64,000 nt of DNA from Hofstenia miamia (taxonomy: Eukaryota > Xenacoelomorpha > Acoela): assembly GCA_004352715.1 (NCBI GenBank), contig SCFE01000095.1, positions 1,193,628 to 1,257,627 of the forward strand. Direction: 5' to 3'. Position numbers and translations under genes: made by a program. The notes under the pieces were generated by a model. It was not told the DNA's origin, made no database searches, and worked only from the letters and a program-made list of their open reading frames with translations. Below are positions 26,501 through 36,312 of this stretch, piece after piece (the stretch's first letter is position 1; each line of letters opens with the position of its first letter).

Positions 26501-29500
26501 TAGACGAGTTGATTTTGACACACTGGTGGCGATTGGTCAGGTAGGACTGGAACAGTTCGATGAAATCCACATCAAAACCAAATAAACGTAACTTGTCAAG
26601 CAGAATGGAATGAGGGAGACGATCAAACGCTTTTGAGATGTCAAGAAAGATAATACAACCAGGATCATTACTATCAGAGTGAAAGTAGCAGTTTTCGATC
26701 AGAGTGAGCAGGTTAGTAATCGTAGAGCGACCAGGAAGGTTGCCATGCTGAGAGGAAGAGATGAGGTGACGAATTTTTGGGAATACATAACGAAAAACAA
26801 GGCGTTCAAAGATGATAGACAGTCGAGATAGAATAGCTATTGGGCGGTAGGACGTGACCTGCGAGGAGGGAAGCTGATTAGATTTTAACAGCGGAGAAAT
26901 CCAAGATGTCTTCCAACAGGCGGGATAGCGCTTAGTGGAGCAAATGAAGGAGTAAAGATGCTTTAAATGGATAGAAAGCGTGGAGGAGGTTTCATGAATT
27001 ACAAAGGAAGGAACACCGTCAGGATAACAAGGACCAGACAACTTGCAAGATTTAAGCATGAGAGAGATATCATGGGCGCTGAAGACCATATCACAAAGTC
27101 GGATTAGCGGGGAGGCAGCAGGCGGACCAGGGCACATGGAGACAGGTACAGAGAAGTTAGAGGCAAAATACGCGTTGAACAGATCAGCCTTCTCCAGGTC
27201 AGAGTGAGCAGAACGAAGGTTCCATCTCAAATTGGGGAGCTCAGGCTTGGAATGAAGAGAACGCAGGAAGGAATAAGAGTCTTGAAGAGAACCGGACGAG
27301 AAGCTGGACAGAAAAGAGACTTTGTCAAGTTCCATAAAATTGAGAACATCTTCTGTGAGAGAAGCAAGCTTCGGAGTAGCAGTAGTACCAGAATGGCGTT
27401 TGTAAGACTCCAATTTATTCAAGGAATGCACAGTAAGGGACGAAAAATAGAAAGGAAGAGAAGCACGCTTTTTCCGCCGACGAGGAACATAAGAAGAAAT
27501 AACTTGATGAAAGAAAGTGAACCAATCGTCAACTGAGAAGGAATCACTAAAAACGGGCAGCGAAGATGAGAGAGCAGCATTAAGTGACAGAAAGTCACTG
27601 TTAAATCGAGCATATTGTGGAACAGCCGGATTAGCAGATGGAGAAGTAGAGTTGACAAACAGATTGAAGCTGACGAATGAGTGATCTGACAGCTTAGCAG
27701 GAACAGGGATTACAGATATGTCAAATATGTAATCGGGGTGAGAGCACAGAACCAAATCAAGCAGAGAGGAGCTGGAAGTAGGAGAAAATACAAGTTGTTC
27801 AAGAGAATAGCAGGCAAAAACTTCTAAAACTGCATATTGTCCGTTTTCATTTACATTCAGCTATTTTAATATTAATACACTGGATGTAATAATTTTTTAT
27901 ATATAATTTTACCATAAAATAGTATTGGAAGTATTAAAGAGTGTTTATGTGTAAATTTTGCCAAAATGTGAACATCAAAGTTTGCTCCTCAAGCCTCGAA
28001 AATTTGGTTTGAATTTTGAACATTGAAATTTTTCATAATTTGATTCGAAAGTTTGGAATTTTTGTAAATTTGATTAGAAAGTTTGAAAATTGAACAAATT
28101 ACCTCTGGCAGCTTATATACCATTGAATATTTTCGCCCATTTCGTAATCTAAACAAAAACGAAAAAATGCAGAACAATATTATTTACTCACTTCAAACAC
28201 TTCTCACAGCTGTACATATTGTCGCCTTTCAATTCATCCATGGAAAAGAATGCTGATAAACAGTCGTTTAAAGTTACATCGGGTCCCCATATCCAGCTAA
28301 AAATTAAGTAAATAAATGCATCATTAATGTTAACAAAACTACTTTTGTAAATCGACTTATTTTAAACATAAACCAAACGTGTTGCAAAAATTGCGTGTGT
28401 GAGAGTAATACTCAGAAAGTCAATGAAATAGTAGCACTTGGCTCAACAGTGCCGATAATTATATAAACACTCAGTTTAACCATTTAACTGTTCTAACGAA
28501 ATTTAATGATTACAAAATGCAACCTTTCAATCCAAATCAACACTTTCCATTGACGGATACTGGCAATATTGCAATCAACTGAGTGTTGACAAAATTTTTT
28601 TGTCATTTTGACAATGGATAAAGCATCAGCTAAATGAAATGATTCTTTCGAAATCCATTTGACTTCACCCAAAATTTTAGAGAAAAAAATTAACACTAGA
28701 AAGTTAATCTGAAATTCGAAGTCACTTCTAGTCTCATTTCTACTTAAACATTACAAGTTGATATTTAAAATTCCAGATCCTAAGAATAATAATTGAATGA
28801 TATTGTTAACTCAGCTGTTCTCAATATTTAGAATGAATATACAGCCGCATATGCACTGCGTTTAGAAACAGTGTTTACTGTTTATAGGTAAAAAATTACC
28901 TCTTAATCCAATTGTAAAACCAACTAAGCCATTCAGAATGTGAACGATATGAATCGGAGCATGGGTTACCTCTTGCTCCAGCTCCTACTTGAGAGTGAAG
29001 ATAGTACAAATCTTCCTTACTCGGAATAGGCAGCGAAAGATCTTGGAAAGTTTCTTTAACTTCTGATATTCTGGAGCATGTAAGACACTGAACAGAGCTT
29101 AAAAGTTTTCCATTAAAAGCATCTGATATGACACTTGTATACTGTTGCACACGCGAGAGTCTCTTCTCTAAAAACTTTCAGCTGAAACCAAGATAGAAAT
29201 AATGATAAAAGGCATACATCTATAAAGGAAAAAATGTAATTCCTAGTTTGGTAAAAACAAATTTTATGGTGTTTTGTTTAAAACTATAAAGTAACGTTGA
29301 CTGCTTTCAGTTAAATCGTCTAATACTAATTTAAATTTGAACAGATTTCTTGAAAATCCTAAATGATAATTATATAAGTGAAATGTTTTGGGGTTGGACA
29401 TGCAAACGCACTCTTTGAAATAACTTTACTTTATAACAACCACCAAATAAAAAAGATTTGGCAAAAAAACTGACACAATTTCAAAGGCAAAAAAGAAAAA

Positions 29501-32410
29501 AAAACGATATTCGTATTTTGGAAAACAATTTTGATGTGGGTAGTTCTAAAATATTTGACAACCTAGTGCGTATTTTTATTATATATCCCATGACAACTCA
29601 AACTCACAAAAATGCACCATGAGCCAAAATCGTTTAAAATATTGGATCATACTCCTAAAACCTTATAGAACGAGAGATCACAACCCGGAAGGAGCTCAAC
29701 AATATATATGCAATGATTAAGAATTTTTTACTGCTTATTCCAAACGGCTTTTTCATAATATTAAGAAAAATTTGTCGCACTAAATACTTTAGCTCATTGG
29801 ATGACTCGCACAATTCCAAGAAGATTAATTGTTATATGCTTATGAAGCTACCGAACACATACATTCAAGTCGTTTGAATAAGAGACATACTCATTCCAGC
29901 AGCCACAGATCTAAGTGAATTCAGCTCTTCTTAAATGCTTCGTTGCTTTCAAATGAAAATCGACGCTGTGGAAGAATTAATTTCATAATTGCTGATAAAT
30001 CTCTTATTAGAAACACGATCTTGACTTGGCATATTAACAATGGACATACTGAAAACAAAACATGAAAATTCACACGTCGTGGTGTCCAGAAAATTTTATC
30101 AATAAAGTAATTATAAAATCTCGAAAACCATTGTAATGAATTCATTTTTGACAAAAATAAGGGCGTTTTCTACTCTAAACGATAATGCAGGTCTACATCT
30201 AGAAAATATCGAGCATTTTTGCATTTAACTTTTAAAATCAGGGCAATCGTTGGCCCACTTCATATATATTTTATAAAAAGTAACTGAAGAGAAAAATACA
30301 GAAAATATTACCACGCCCTATAGAATTCTGCTGAGTTACGAATCTAGATGAAGAAACATTGACGACAGTAGGCTTTGATAGGGAATGTGAACTAGAATTA
30401 GAACACGAATCATTGATACCACTGTCAATTGATGAATTGGTAATATCTATATGTACATTATTAACATCAGCATCTTTTGAAAACTGTCGCGACACCATTT
30501 CATGATTTCTAAAATTGAGCTTAGCATTGAGAAAATATTTTAATTATATACTTCTGCACCATTAAATTTTTTTGATCATGTGAAAGTTTTTCGGAACAAT
30601 TGTTGCAAAAAATAGCTGAACTTGCTTCAAATAGAACACAACTACTGCTAACCTCTACCTGGCAGTTTAGGCAACACAACGTTTTAAAATCATCCATTCC
30701 TTCTGAATTGCATGTTTCATAATCCTAAATAGGCTACTAAATACACTATCGCCAAATTTTGAAACAATATAAAAACAAAATCAGATATAAAGATCTGGCT
30801 ACATTTATTATACTAAATATACTTAATGTAATATATTTTTAAAACTTACTTCATCGGAAGCTTCTTTACTATCACTTGAAAGTGATTCACTCGAGCTAGA
30901 TTCTGAACTAGTACTATGAGAATAGATTGGCGCGTCTGGAATTAAAATTTTGAGTTCTTCATGCATACGGTCCATAAAGCACCGAAGAAATTCTTGAGTA
31001 TCTTGTTGTGCACATCCACGAAACATGGGATTAACCTGTTTCACCACATTAACAAACTGAAGTGGCACAACAAAACTTGCTCTAAAAGCAAATATAACAA
31101 AAAAACTGCAATAAAACTACCTTTTATCACTCCATAATTCACTCATAAGTTTCAAATAGGCCTTGGCAAGAGCTGGCTTATCATCTCTAACATAGCAACT
31201 ACATTTAAGGAAGAATTGTGTTAAAGGTCGACTAAAGTACAACGTCATAATCATATTTAAAACATAACATTACCAATTAGATAAAACTTGAACAGCTGCA
31301 TTTAGATAACATGTATTTCCAAGATTTTTTAATCCAACTAAACCTAAAGTAGAAAAGTAAAATGCTGAAAAAAGGATTTTGCTATTCAATACAAATGAAA
31401 ATATTAGGAAAGCGCAATATATTGTTGTGATATCGCTTTCCATAAATTTTAAAATTGCGTGTTAATAAAACATTTACAAGTTTGGCAATTTATTGCAAAA
31501 ACTACTGTTTACTAAGTTCCACTAGCTGCAGTTTGATACCAGTTAGAAAAGATATACCGTAGGGCAAAAACAATTTGCTTGACTCTTGCAAACACTATTG
31601 AAAAACCTAACTAGTTCTAAATTTATTCATTTTATAAAAACGCGTGCTATGAGTCATTGGATAATAATCATACGTTGTGTTATGGAAACTTATCACTTCC
31701 TGTATTCGCAATGACTAAATAGTAGTTGTTTTTTGTAATGTATCATATGCTATACTTTGTTAATTTCACTAGATCAAAATTCAATGCTTCATGAAGGTAG
31801 TTTCAATTATTTAGAGCAAAAATGATAAGATTAGCCTAGTTGTATGGCAACATCATGTATGAAAGAAAATCATATTCACTACTAATTTTAGTGTTTGCTA
31901 AATACAAAAAACTTTTAAAAACTTCAAAATAATCATGCAATAAACGAAAATATTCAACCTCGAACAGTACCACTGGAATCGACACCTTCTTCGAAATCAG
32001 TATCCAAATCTAAGGACTTTGGAATAAACTGCTCGCAATGTAAAATTGAAGGTTTGTTTTTTTCAAGAAATACCTCTTTACTGCATTCATAGCACCAAAC
32101 TCGAAAGTTTGTTAAATTTATAGTTAAACTATGACACGACTTCTAAATATTAGTTAGAAAAAATCTTGCATAAAAAAATACATTTCGATGAGCTGAGCTG
32201 TGATCTTTGAATTTTTCTCCACATCCTATATATCCACAATTAGCTTCTAAGCAAAACCATAAATTAGAAGCTACGATTTTACAAGTAGAACAGCCTTTCT
32301 ATAAAACAAATTAACATAATAAAAACAACAAACACAACCTTAGCTTGATCTTCATAAAAACTTCTTGAGAACGATCCAATGGAAAAAATATGCGGGCACT
32401 TACTAGTCAT
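7311..32410 (-). CDS. USP33: USP20/USP33-type ubiquitin carboxyl-terminal hydrolase, 17 coding exons
   Basis: Cysteine protease that removes ubiquitin from proteins. Exons (minus strand): 32410-32339, 32298-32182, 32142-31959, 31343-31274, 31231-31121, 31081-30850, 30724-30552, 30508-30312, 29167-28900, 28296-28192, 28148-28103, 21717-21540, 21461-21335, 18499-18336, 16469-16279, 11428-11254, 7399-7311. They sum to 2499 nt, an unbroken 832-residue frame, and every junction keeps phase. Domains: ZnF-UBP at about 5-105, catalytic core at about 125-627 with Cys136 in NLGNTCYLN, His587 in GGHYISY and Asp604 in WYEFDD, then two DUSP domains at about 628-745 and 746-832. ZnF-UBP plus USP plus tandem DUSP is specific to vertebrate USP20/USP33 (VDU) proteins of about 910-940 residues, so the symbol is by family and does not separate the paralogues. 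Upstream non-coding exons are not identified. Confidence 0.93.
7400..8998. other. USP intron 16, proximal part
   Basis: AT-rich sequence. Apart from short TA runs (about 8918-8932) I see no gene or recognisable repeat before the hAT fragment. Confidence 0.5.
8999..9181 (+). pseudogene. hAT transposase C-terminal dimerisation fragment
   Basis: A 60-residue open segment reads [20 protein letters not shown], then [10 protein letters not shown], then [14 protein letters not shown]. This is the hAT C-terminal (hATC) pattern: hydrophobic stretch, I-P-A-S-S, E-R-x-F-S, then N-L-E-x-L. The catalytic part is not found upstream. It is antisense to the host gene, inside its last intron. Confidence 0.75.
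9200..9325. repeat. Short subterminal-like repeats (ATACACGAAA)
   Basis: At least five scattered copies of an (A/G)ATACACGAAA-like word just downstream of the hATC fragment. hAT termini often carry such short subterminal transposase-binding repeats, so this is probably the 3' end of that element. No TIR partner was found. Confidence 0.5.
9330..11253. other. USP intron 16, distal part
   Basis: No gene recognised. It has noticeably more CG dinucleotides than the 33-45 kb region and a (TA)n run at about 11070-11098. The small open frames here show no family resemblance. Confidence 0.5.
11522..11552. repeat. (TA)n microsatellite
   Basis: Pure TA run directly abutting a hAT-like terminus (CAGAGATGG). 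Similar runs lie at about 51893-51910 and 61194-61218. Confidence 0.9.
11553..11979 (-). pseudogene. hAT-like 3' end: terminus plus dimerisation-domain remnant
   Basis: CAGAGATGGAAGTGGGGCGG at 11553 looks like a hAT TIR (CAGAGATGGGC type) with G-rich subterminal sequence. On the minus strand about 200 bp inside, an open segment contains [19 protein letters not shown], comparable to the hATC S-x-E-R-x-F-S..N-I-I-S..R-N-R-L pattern. The rest of the transposase is absent. A similar G-rich terminus in the opposite sense ends at 20509, but two USP exons lie between, so the two ends are not one element. Confidence 0.5.
12245..13485 (+). mobile_element. Mariner-type transposon with 29-bp TIRs
   Basis: The ends CAGTGCATTTACTAAGTAACGC (left) and the complement of GCGTTACTTAATAAATGCACTG (right) match with one mismatch and continue as AAAAAAT. 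A TA dinucleotide occurs four bases outside each end, so the exact TA target boundary is unresolved. The 1.24-kb length and the single plus-strand transposase are normal for mariner. It sits in USP intron 15. Confidence 0.88.
12372..13380 (+). pseudogene. Mariner-family transposase (inactivated)
   Basis: The frame from ATG 12372 gives an N-terminal helix-turn-helix region and an S-G-R-P-S linker, then [15 protein letters not shown] with the first catalytic Asp, a stop at 12891-12893 where a Trp would be expected, then [10 protein letters not shown] with the second Asp. Near 13180 the frame shifts and continues as [14 protein letters not shown]. The usual P-x-R-S-P-D-L-T segment before LDF is missing, so the third acidic residue is deleted. 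The remainder runs to a TAA just before 13380. A stop, a frameshift and a deletion in the catalytic triad make it non-functional. Confidence 0.85.
13486..16278. other. USP intron 15, remainder
   Basis: No gene recognised. About 14900-15250 is less AT-rich, with G/C runs (a GGGGGG tract at about 14935 and GGGGGTGGGG at about 15125) that look like repeat termini, but I could not pair them. Confidence 0.45.
16279..18499 (-). CDS. USP33: USP exons 14-15: first DUSP domain
   Basis: Exon 14 (18499-18336) encodes a basic helix ([11 protein letters not shown]) and [20 protein letters not shown], the opening of a DUSP fold. Exon 15 (16469-16279) encodes [20 protein letters not shown] with the DUSP signature GGGP, then a charged helix with [18 protein letters not shown]. 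Both match USP20/33 in order and spacing. Confidence 0.9.
16470..18335. other. USP intron 14
   Basis: 1.87 kb of AT-rich sequence with no recognisable gene or repeat. The open frames at 16687-16992 and 17066-17269 have no family resemblance. Confidence 0.5.
18736..19566 (-). pseudogene. Tc1/mariner-superfamily (IS630-type) transposase, frameshifted
   Basis: Read from the gap edge: [14 protein letters not shown], a helix-turn-helix ([20 protein letters not shown]), then [20 protein letters not shown] (first Asp), [33 protein letters not shown]. Near 19000 the frame changes to [20 protein letters not shown] (second Asp) and [14 protein letters not shown] (third acidic residue). Another frame change near 18820 leads to the end at 18736. 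This is the FWPDLAS subgroup, distinct from the mariner at 12245. The upstream end is in the gap and TIRs are not seen. It lies in USP intron 13, same strand as the host gene. Confidence 0.8.
20461..20509 (-). mobile_element. Solo hAT-like terminus
   Basis: Reading the minus strand from 20509, CAGAGATGAAAAAGGGGCTG is followed by repeated GGGCAG words, like the terminus at 11553. No transposase is attached and no partner end was found. Confidence 0.35.
21335..21717 (-). CDS. USP33: USP exons 12-13: palm and His/Asp boxes
   Basis: Exon 12 starts [12 protein letters not shown] and runs through [11 protein letters not shown] to [10 protein letters not shown]. Exon 13 gives [20 protein letters not shown] and ends SEAYVLFY. 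His587 and Asp604 are 17 residues apart, as in other USPs. A 78-bp intron separates them. The preceding intron (21718-28102, 6.4 kb) holds a hAT MITE, a hAT relic and a LINE, which explains the distance from exon 11. Confidence 0.92.
22516..23214. mobile_element. hAT-type MITE with exact 8-bp target duplication
   Basis: GGTCAAAA is duplicated exactly at 22508-22515 and 23215-23222. The ends are CAGGAGTGCCG (left) and, inverted, GGAGGAGCCG (right), an imperfect short TIR. Both sub-ends are packed with ATGGCCATAATGG-type words in both orientations, typical hAT subterminal repeats. No transposase ORF is present, so it is non-autonomous. It lies in USP intron 11. Confidence 0.85.
24454..25430 (+). 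pseudogene. hAT-like (CGGBP1-type N-terminus) transposase relic
   Basis: The first open part (24454-24681) reads [17 protein letters not shown] then V-E-Q-H-I-H-T, a degenerate BED/CGGBP1-like zinc finger. Shifted frames then give [20 protein letters not shown] (the I-D-E-T-T..R-x-V-x-N region), [31 protein letters not shown] and FETIKNFML. Stops interrupt several blocks. The alignment ends just before the (ATA)n tract at 25437, where a LINE begins. Only decay is seen, so it is inactive. Confidence 0.75.
25437..27860 (-). mobile_element. 5'-truncated non-LTR retrotransposon (LINE), nearly intact ORF2 part
   Basis: Minus-strand element whose 3' end is at low coordinates: a short 3' UTR with AATAAA, then an (ATT)n tail at 25437-25461. 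The 5' end is lost at about 27855 inside the endonuclease domain. It is clearly GC-richer than its AT-rich surroundings and has no stops in 770 codons, both suggesting a recent arrival. It lies in USP intron 11, in the same orientation as the gene, next to a hAT relic. Confidence 0.88.
25515..27848 (-). CDS. LINE endonuclease (C-terminal part) and reverse transcriptase
   Basis: The frame enters from truncated sequence near 27848 and stops at 25515. It opens with the end of an APE-type endonuclease ([12 protein letters not shown], then [13 protein letters not shown] with the catalytic SDH). A linker of about 200 residues follows. The reverse transcriptase has [33 protein letters not shown] (motif A Asp), [14 protein letters not shown] (motif B) and [10 protein letters not shown] (motif C; YVDD rather than the commoner YADD), then the thumb and a C-terminal domain ending C-D-C-P-R-C. 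Motif B is followed by [12 protein letters not shown] instead of the usual GPLLF-like stretch. The order fits the CR1/Jockey/L2 group; the exact clade is not decided. Confidence 0.88.
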   Translation of the reverse strand, partial: ENGQYAVLEVFACYSLEQLVFSPTSSSSLLDLVLCSHPDYIFDISVIPVPAKLSDHSFVSFNLFVNSTSPSANPAVPQYARFNSDFLSLNAALSSSLPVFSDSFSVDDWFTFFHQVISSYVPRRRKKRASLPFYFSSLTVHSLNKLESYKRHSGTTATPKLASLTEDVLNFMELDKVSFLSSFSSGSLQDSYSFLRSLHSKPELPNLRWNLRSAHSDLEKADLFNAYFASNFSVPVSMCPGPPAASPLIRLCDMVFSAHDISLMLKSCKLSGPCYPDGVPSFVIHETSSTLSIHLKHLYSFICSTKRYPACWKTSWISPLLKSNQLPSSQVTSYRPIAILSRLSIIFERLVFRYVFPKIRHLISSSQHGNLPGRSTITNLLTLIENCYFHSDSNDPGCIIFLDISKAFDRLPHSILLDKLRLFGFDVDFIELFQSYLTNRHQCVKINSSISSPVPVTSGAPQGSVFAVLFFLVAINDLPHSVLNSSCLLYVDDTAIFDFGWSFASNIFSDLEHLSTWSSVNHLDFSTTKTCGISFSVAPPSDLPLPVNFAPHHTHLGVQLAANLNWTGHVSLRLRKANSSLFALFRNVPFNTSSAVKLSLFKSIPRAILLYASPCWWPSRALFHSMERFQKRAFKWISSLDYKDALLKFSTLPLSLYFHACDLLLFNRLLTRKLDLDPFDFIKFSNSCCTRSDDVVTFSIRRTKKHRTLHSFFNRACTAANYILTRNPPTAIDFFSPPPSFKKSLMAFLFAEPFSDFAYSSICSYFISCDCPRCRKT
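28103..31343 (-). CDS. USP33: USP exons 4-11: Cys box, linker and fingers
   Basis: Exon 4 carries [20 protein letters not shown] with nucleophile Cys136. Exon 5 has [10 protein letters not shown], and exon 6 has [20 protein letters not shown]. Exons 6-8 encode the long Ser-rich insertion between catalytic halves, including a small Cys-rich patch (LCCLNC, FCNNC). Exon 9 resumes with [21 protein letters not shown] and [16 protein letters not shown]; exon 10 has [15 protein letters not shown] and [14 protein letters not shown]. The CxxC pairs 413/416 and 505/508 are the zinc-finger ligands of the USP fingers. Exon 11 is only 46 nt ([15 protein letters not shown]). The donor of exon 7 was placed at 30551 because only that choice keeps phase. 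Confidence 0.9.
28297..28899. other. USP intron 9
   Basis: 603 bp between exons 9 and 10 with no gene or repeat recognised. The other longer introns in this half (29168-30311 and 31344-31958) are likewise without recognisable content. Confidence 0.6.
31959..32410 (-). CDS. USP33: USP exons 1-3: start codon and ZnF-UBP domain
   Basis: Exon 1 opens with ATG (M-T-S-K-C-P-H), so the first zinc ligand Cys5 is almost at the N-terminus, as in USP20/33. Exon 2 gives CSTC (27, 30), NLWFC (40), CGYIGCG (45, 50) and DHSSAH (57, 61). Exon 3 adds His67 and VWCYEC (80, 83). This is the full ligand set of a ZnF-UBP domain. The two introns are only about 40 bp each, start with GT and end in TAG. Exon 3 ends in an acidic linker leading to the catalytic core. 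Confidence 0.92.
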
Positions 32411-35400
32411 CCTTATAATGTGCTGTGCAAATCAATGCATAATTAAGGAAATTATTGTAACGATTATAACTAAAACCAACAAATATTTGAAAAATTAATG
32501 CATACAATTTAAAAATAACATTATGAACTTTTTTTTATGAATGGGCATATTATGTTTACTGATAGTATACTATGTACTATGTAATAGTGAAACATAATCA
32601 TTTCGGGCAATCTGCAGATTTATAAATAATAATGAATAATTTATTAAGGGATATGACTTTTTCAATAATATTAATTTAAATTTTACTGGAAAATTTCAAT
32701 GCAGAAAGGACTACAACATATGGAAGGTGACCAGCTTTAGAAATTAAGAACTCTAAAGACACATAAAATTCACATCAAAATCCAACCATAAGCAAGTTTT
32801 TTAAGGTAAGTTTGAGTCTATTTGAAATATTCATATTTCCAATTTAACTCAAGTACTTTTTGATAAACATTCAAAATTCTATCAATGTTTTAAATTTTAT
32901 GGAATTCAGAGATTTTAAAACTAATATATATGTATATAGGATTACAATTGATATAGAAACTGAGGTATACAGAGAGTTTACATCAACTAGAATTTACATT
33001 GATTAAGGAATTTACATCAACCAGAATTTACATCTACCAGAACTTGGATCAATCAGAAAGCAGACAGAGCTATTCAATTGAAATAAAATTTGGAAGAGAT
33101 ATCATTGATAATACAGTTTATCCATTACAAATGAATATTTTTAGTGTAAGAAATTTTAAATTATGGTAAAATTAAAAAAAATTACATTGAGATCAGAAAT
33201 TTCTTGCAAGTTAAGTTGAAGTGCATACAGGCAAACTCAGACTAGAAAACACTAATTTCTGCCTAGCCACTACAAACATATTACATATTAGATTGAACTT
33301 TAGATTCATTAAAATAAATTCAATCTCATACTTAAGTGTATTCAAACTTTAACAAAACCTTAGTATTATTTAATGCTGGTAAATTGTGAAATCTTATTCT
33401 CTTATTCTTTATTTATTGCAATTTCAATTGTAATTTTTCAATGCATTTCAATTGCTAATTTGACAAAATAAAAAATGGTGCTATATATTTTAGTTTAAAT
33501 TTCTTGCATAGTTGAAATGCACCCTGACATGGTACAACTTGACTGGTGTGCTCACTTTAACTTAGGTTAGGTATATGGCTAGGGTTTTTGTTGTACTGCA
33601 TTTCATTTGTAACTAAAATTAACTTTTATTGCTATCACTGAAATTGCATGAGATGAGAATTGCACTGGTTTAGGTTTTTAACCTGAACCTAAGAGTTAGG
33701 GCCTCTTTATTCTTTATCTTAATTAAGGCTCTAGTCTTATATGACTTTTCTTAAAGATTATCTGTATCCCTAACATAATCTCCTGTTTACTTTTAATTTT
33801 CATTAGGATATGGTACTACTTGTAAATTTCTGCTTCACTCAAAACCCTCAAAAAATAGGGAATTAGGAATGCTTACTGATTTCATACCAATGCCACAATA
33901 ACTTTTTGAAGATAAGTGAGTAAATAAATAAATAATGAAGATTTATTTGATGAAATCCCTGTGGTTAATGTTGTTCTACTACTCACAGTTTTTGTGTAAG
34001 AACCCTCAGTAAAATTACATGAAACCCTAGGGTCAATGTGGACCCTTTTTGAGAATCACTGTCCTAACCTCTTAATGCTCAATTATATGAAATTGAATAT
34101 ATTTATAATATTTACTTCTGCTGTACAAATGATTAACTGCACCTGTTTAGATTTAAATGTCATCCTCATTGAGGCATTGCTGTCTCAAAATATCAACAGG
34201 TCAATGCTGAGCAGGTTATAATGGATTAATAGACTTCATTACAATTGTAAAATGTAAAGATCTATTGTTAATTAAAACAGTGCATTGAGTTTTTCTTGAT
34301 TTCTCAATGAACTGATATTACATGCTAACATAACATTTGCTTTAGAAATTGATTGATGAACAATACACAATACTATTGCATTGAGGTTTTAATTAAACAT
34401 GTAATTAAAGTTTCATATATAACATGAATTGCATTCTTTTCCTTCTTGTGACATTAAAGATACAAGCTTTTTTCAGTTTTCAAAATAATTATTCACAATT
34501 TCATTATGTAACTATAATGTATGTTAAATTGATGAAAATTCCACTAGCCAAATAAAGTTTGAATTATGCATTAGAACATAAATCATCTGTCCCTTGAAGG
34601 ATTATAGTTAAACAAATAGTAATCATTTCAGCTAATTCCAAATCAATCTTAAATTACACCATCCAACTTTAACTGGTGAAAATCACTACCACCAATGCCA
34701 AGTTAGAATTTAGCTGATTGCACACATTTAGATAATTCCAGATAATAACATTTTAAATGAAAAGTGAACTGAACTCCTCTAAATGTTTATTTATACAAAA
34801 TAATATTGCAACATAATTTCTTCTAATAATTGTGTACAGGCATACTAAAAATACTAGAATCACTTACAGGTTTTATTTATTCTTTTTTTAGTTGATCAGA
34901 TGATCACAACATTTTCAAATTATTCTTTTAGTTGAACTATTTTTTACCATAATCATTTTTATGACCTGTTTGATAACAAAATCAAATAAAGATTTTTACA
35001 AATAACATAATATAAATAAAATTGTAACTAAAATTTCTTATTTACACTTTGGTCAGAATAAGTGACTTTCTGTTTGCACCTTTCTAATGAAGAGTGAGGC
35101 TCACAAGAATACCTTTGCATATGCACTTGGTCACATTGGTATGTCCAATTCTGAAAAGAAGATATTTGTGTTGCATAGACAAAATAGATTTTGAAGTTGT
35201 ATCTGAAAACAATTTCTGTGACAAACTTGCAAATCATTCCAAAATGGTGATAAAATTTGGCTGTTTTCAAAATAGCACAACTTATTGGATAACCTAATTT
35301 TATATTATTTATTATGAAAACATATGCCTTGTGAAAGTTTTGGCTGTTTTATAATTTATATTTTTTAGTAAATTTCAAATAGATTTATGACGTTTTTGAA

Positions 35401-35446
35401 CAAAAATTATTGCTGTAATGTTTCATTTTTTTCATATAAATATTAA

Positions 35447-35620
35447 CCTATTAATAGCCACCACTCACTTGAGCATTCTCATGCATAGTGTCACAGGTTT
35501 AGCATAATTTAGCTTCCAGATAATCACTATTATTTGAAACTAGTTACACATGCTTATAACACTAGACATTCTTTGTAAACAGCATATGATATCAATACCC
35601 ACTAACAGCCTCAATAGTGT
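35447..35620 (+). mobile_element. Diverged copy of the TTAA MITE found at 51214
   Basis: TTAA at 35443-35446 is followed by CCTATTAATAGCCACCACTC, then CATAGTGTCACAGG, CAGATAATCACTATTATTTG and CTTATAACACTAGACATTC, collinear with 51214-51350. The right end is degraded. Many differences from the other copy are CG in one and TG or CA in the other, in line with CpG decay here. Confidence 0.7.
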
Positions 35621-35879
35621 TAATATTTCCTTCAAAAATGGATTACTAAGTAATAAAATGTCAGTGTAGTCTTTTGAAGTGGGCTAATAACCTTATAAAA
35701 TATTGAAAGCCTCAAAGGTTGACCTAATTTGACATTTCAAAACATAAAACACCTTACCACAGTAAACAAGAATCCAACCTCCACATTTAAATTATCCACA
35801 AAGACTGACTATTGCATTAAAAACACATTGTTCTTGTTAAAATGATGGAATTTTTTCAACATTTCTACATGCTTATGAG

Positions 35880-36312
35880 AGTAGTATATGACAGACAGAC
35901 CCTATTCCAATGGGACTGATTCTATTGGACGCCATCTAGTGATGAAATATTTTTGAAAAAATTGAATTAAGCAAATTGATTTTTTTGACAAAGTTTTTAT
36001 TTTAGATTTCTAGGATTGGGGCAAAGTGATATAATTGATAAATGTTTTTGACAAAATTATATTGAGTACAATAATTTTCAAACAAAGTTTTTACTTTTTA
36101 GGCAAATAGTTGTTAACCACTTCTATGTACAACATTTAATTTGTTTTCAAGAATCAATATATTACATGCAAAAGGCTATATTTTATTTTTTAAACATGCT
36201 ATTTGATTGTAAAATTCCACACATTTAATTCATTTTTCACAATTACAAAACAGTAAAATATTTGTCATACTTAAACATTGCAGGCATATGATATATAGAC
36301 TTACATGTAATG
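35880..36312 (+). repeat. Solo arm of the 6-kb inverted-repeat element
   Basis: Shares with 38640-38900, and inverted with 44190-44560, the words TCTATTGGACGCCATCTAG, GATTTCTAGGATT..GGGCAAAGTGATAT and CATACTTAAACATTGCAGGC followed by ATATGATATATAGACTTACATG. It retains an internal part that the 38.6 kb arm has lost. Confidence 0.7.

Noticed and set aside
27204-27536. Plus-strand 110-codon ORF
   Set aside because: Shadow of the LINE reading frame on the opposite strand; the same applies to 26207-26521 and 27419-27658.
29921-30154. Open frame between USP exons 8 and 9 as an extra exon
   Set aside because: Exon 8 joins exon 9 directly in phase; the segment has no USP similarity and including it would add stops.
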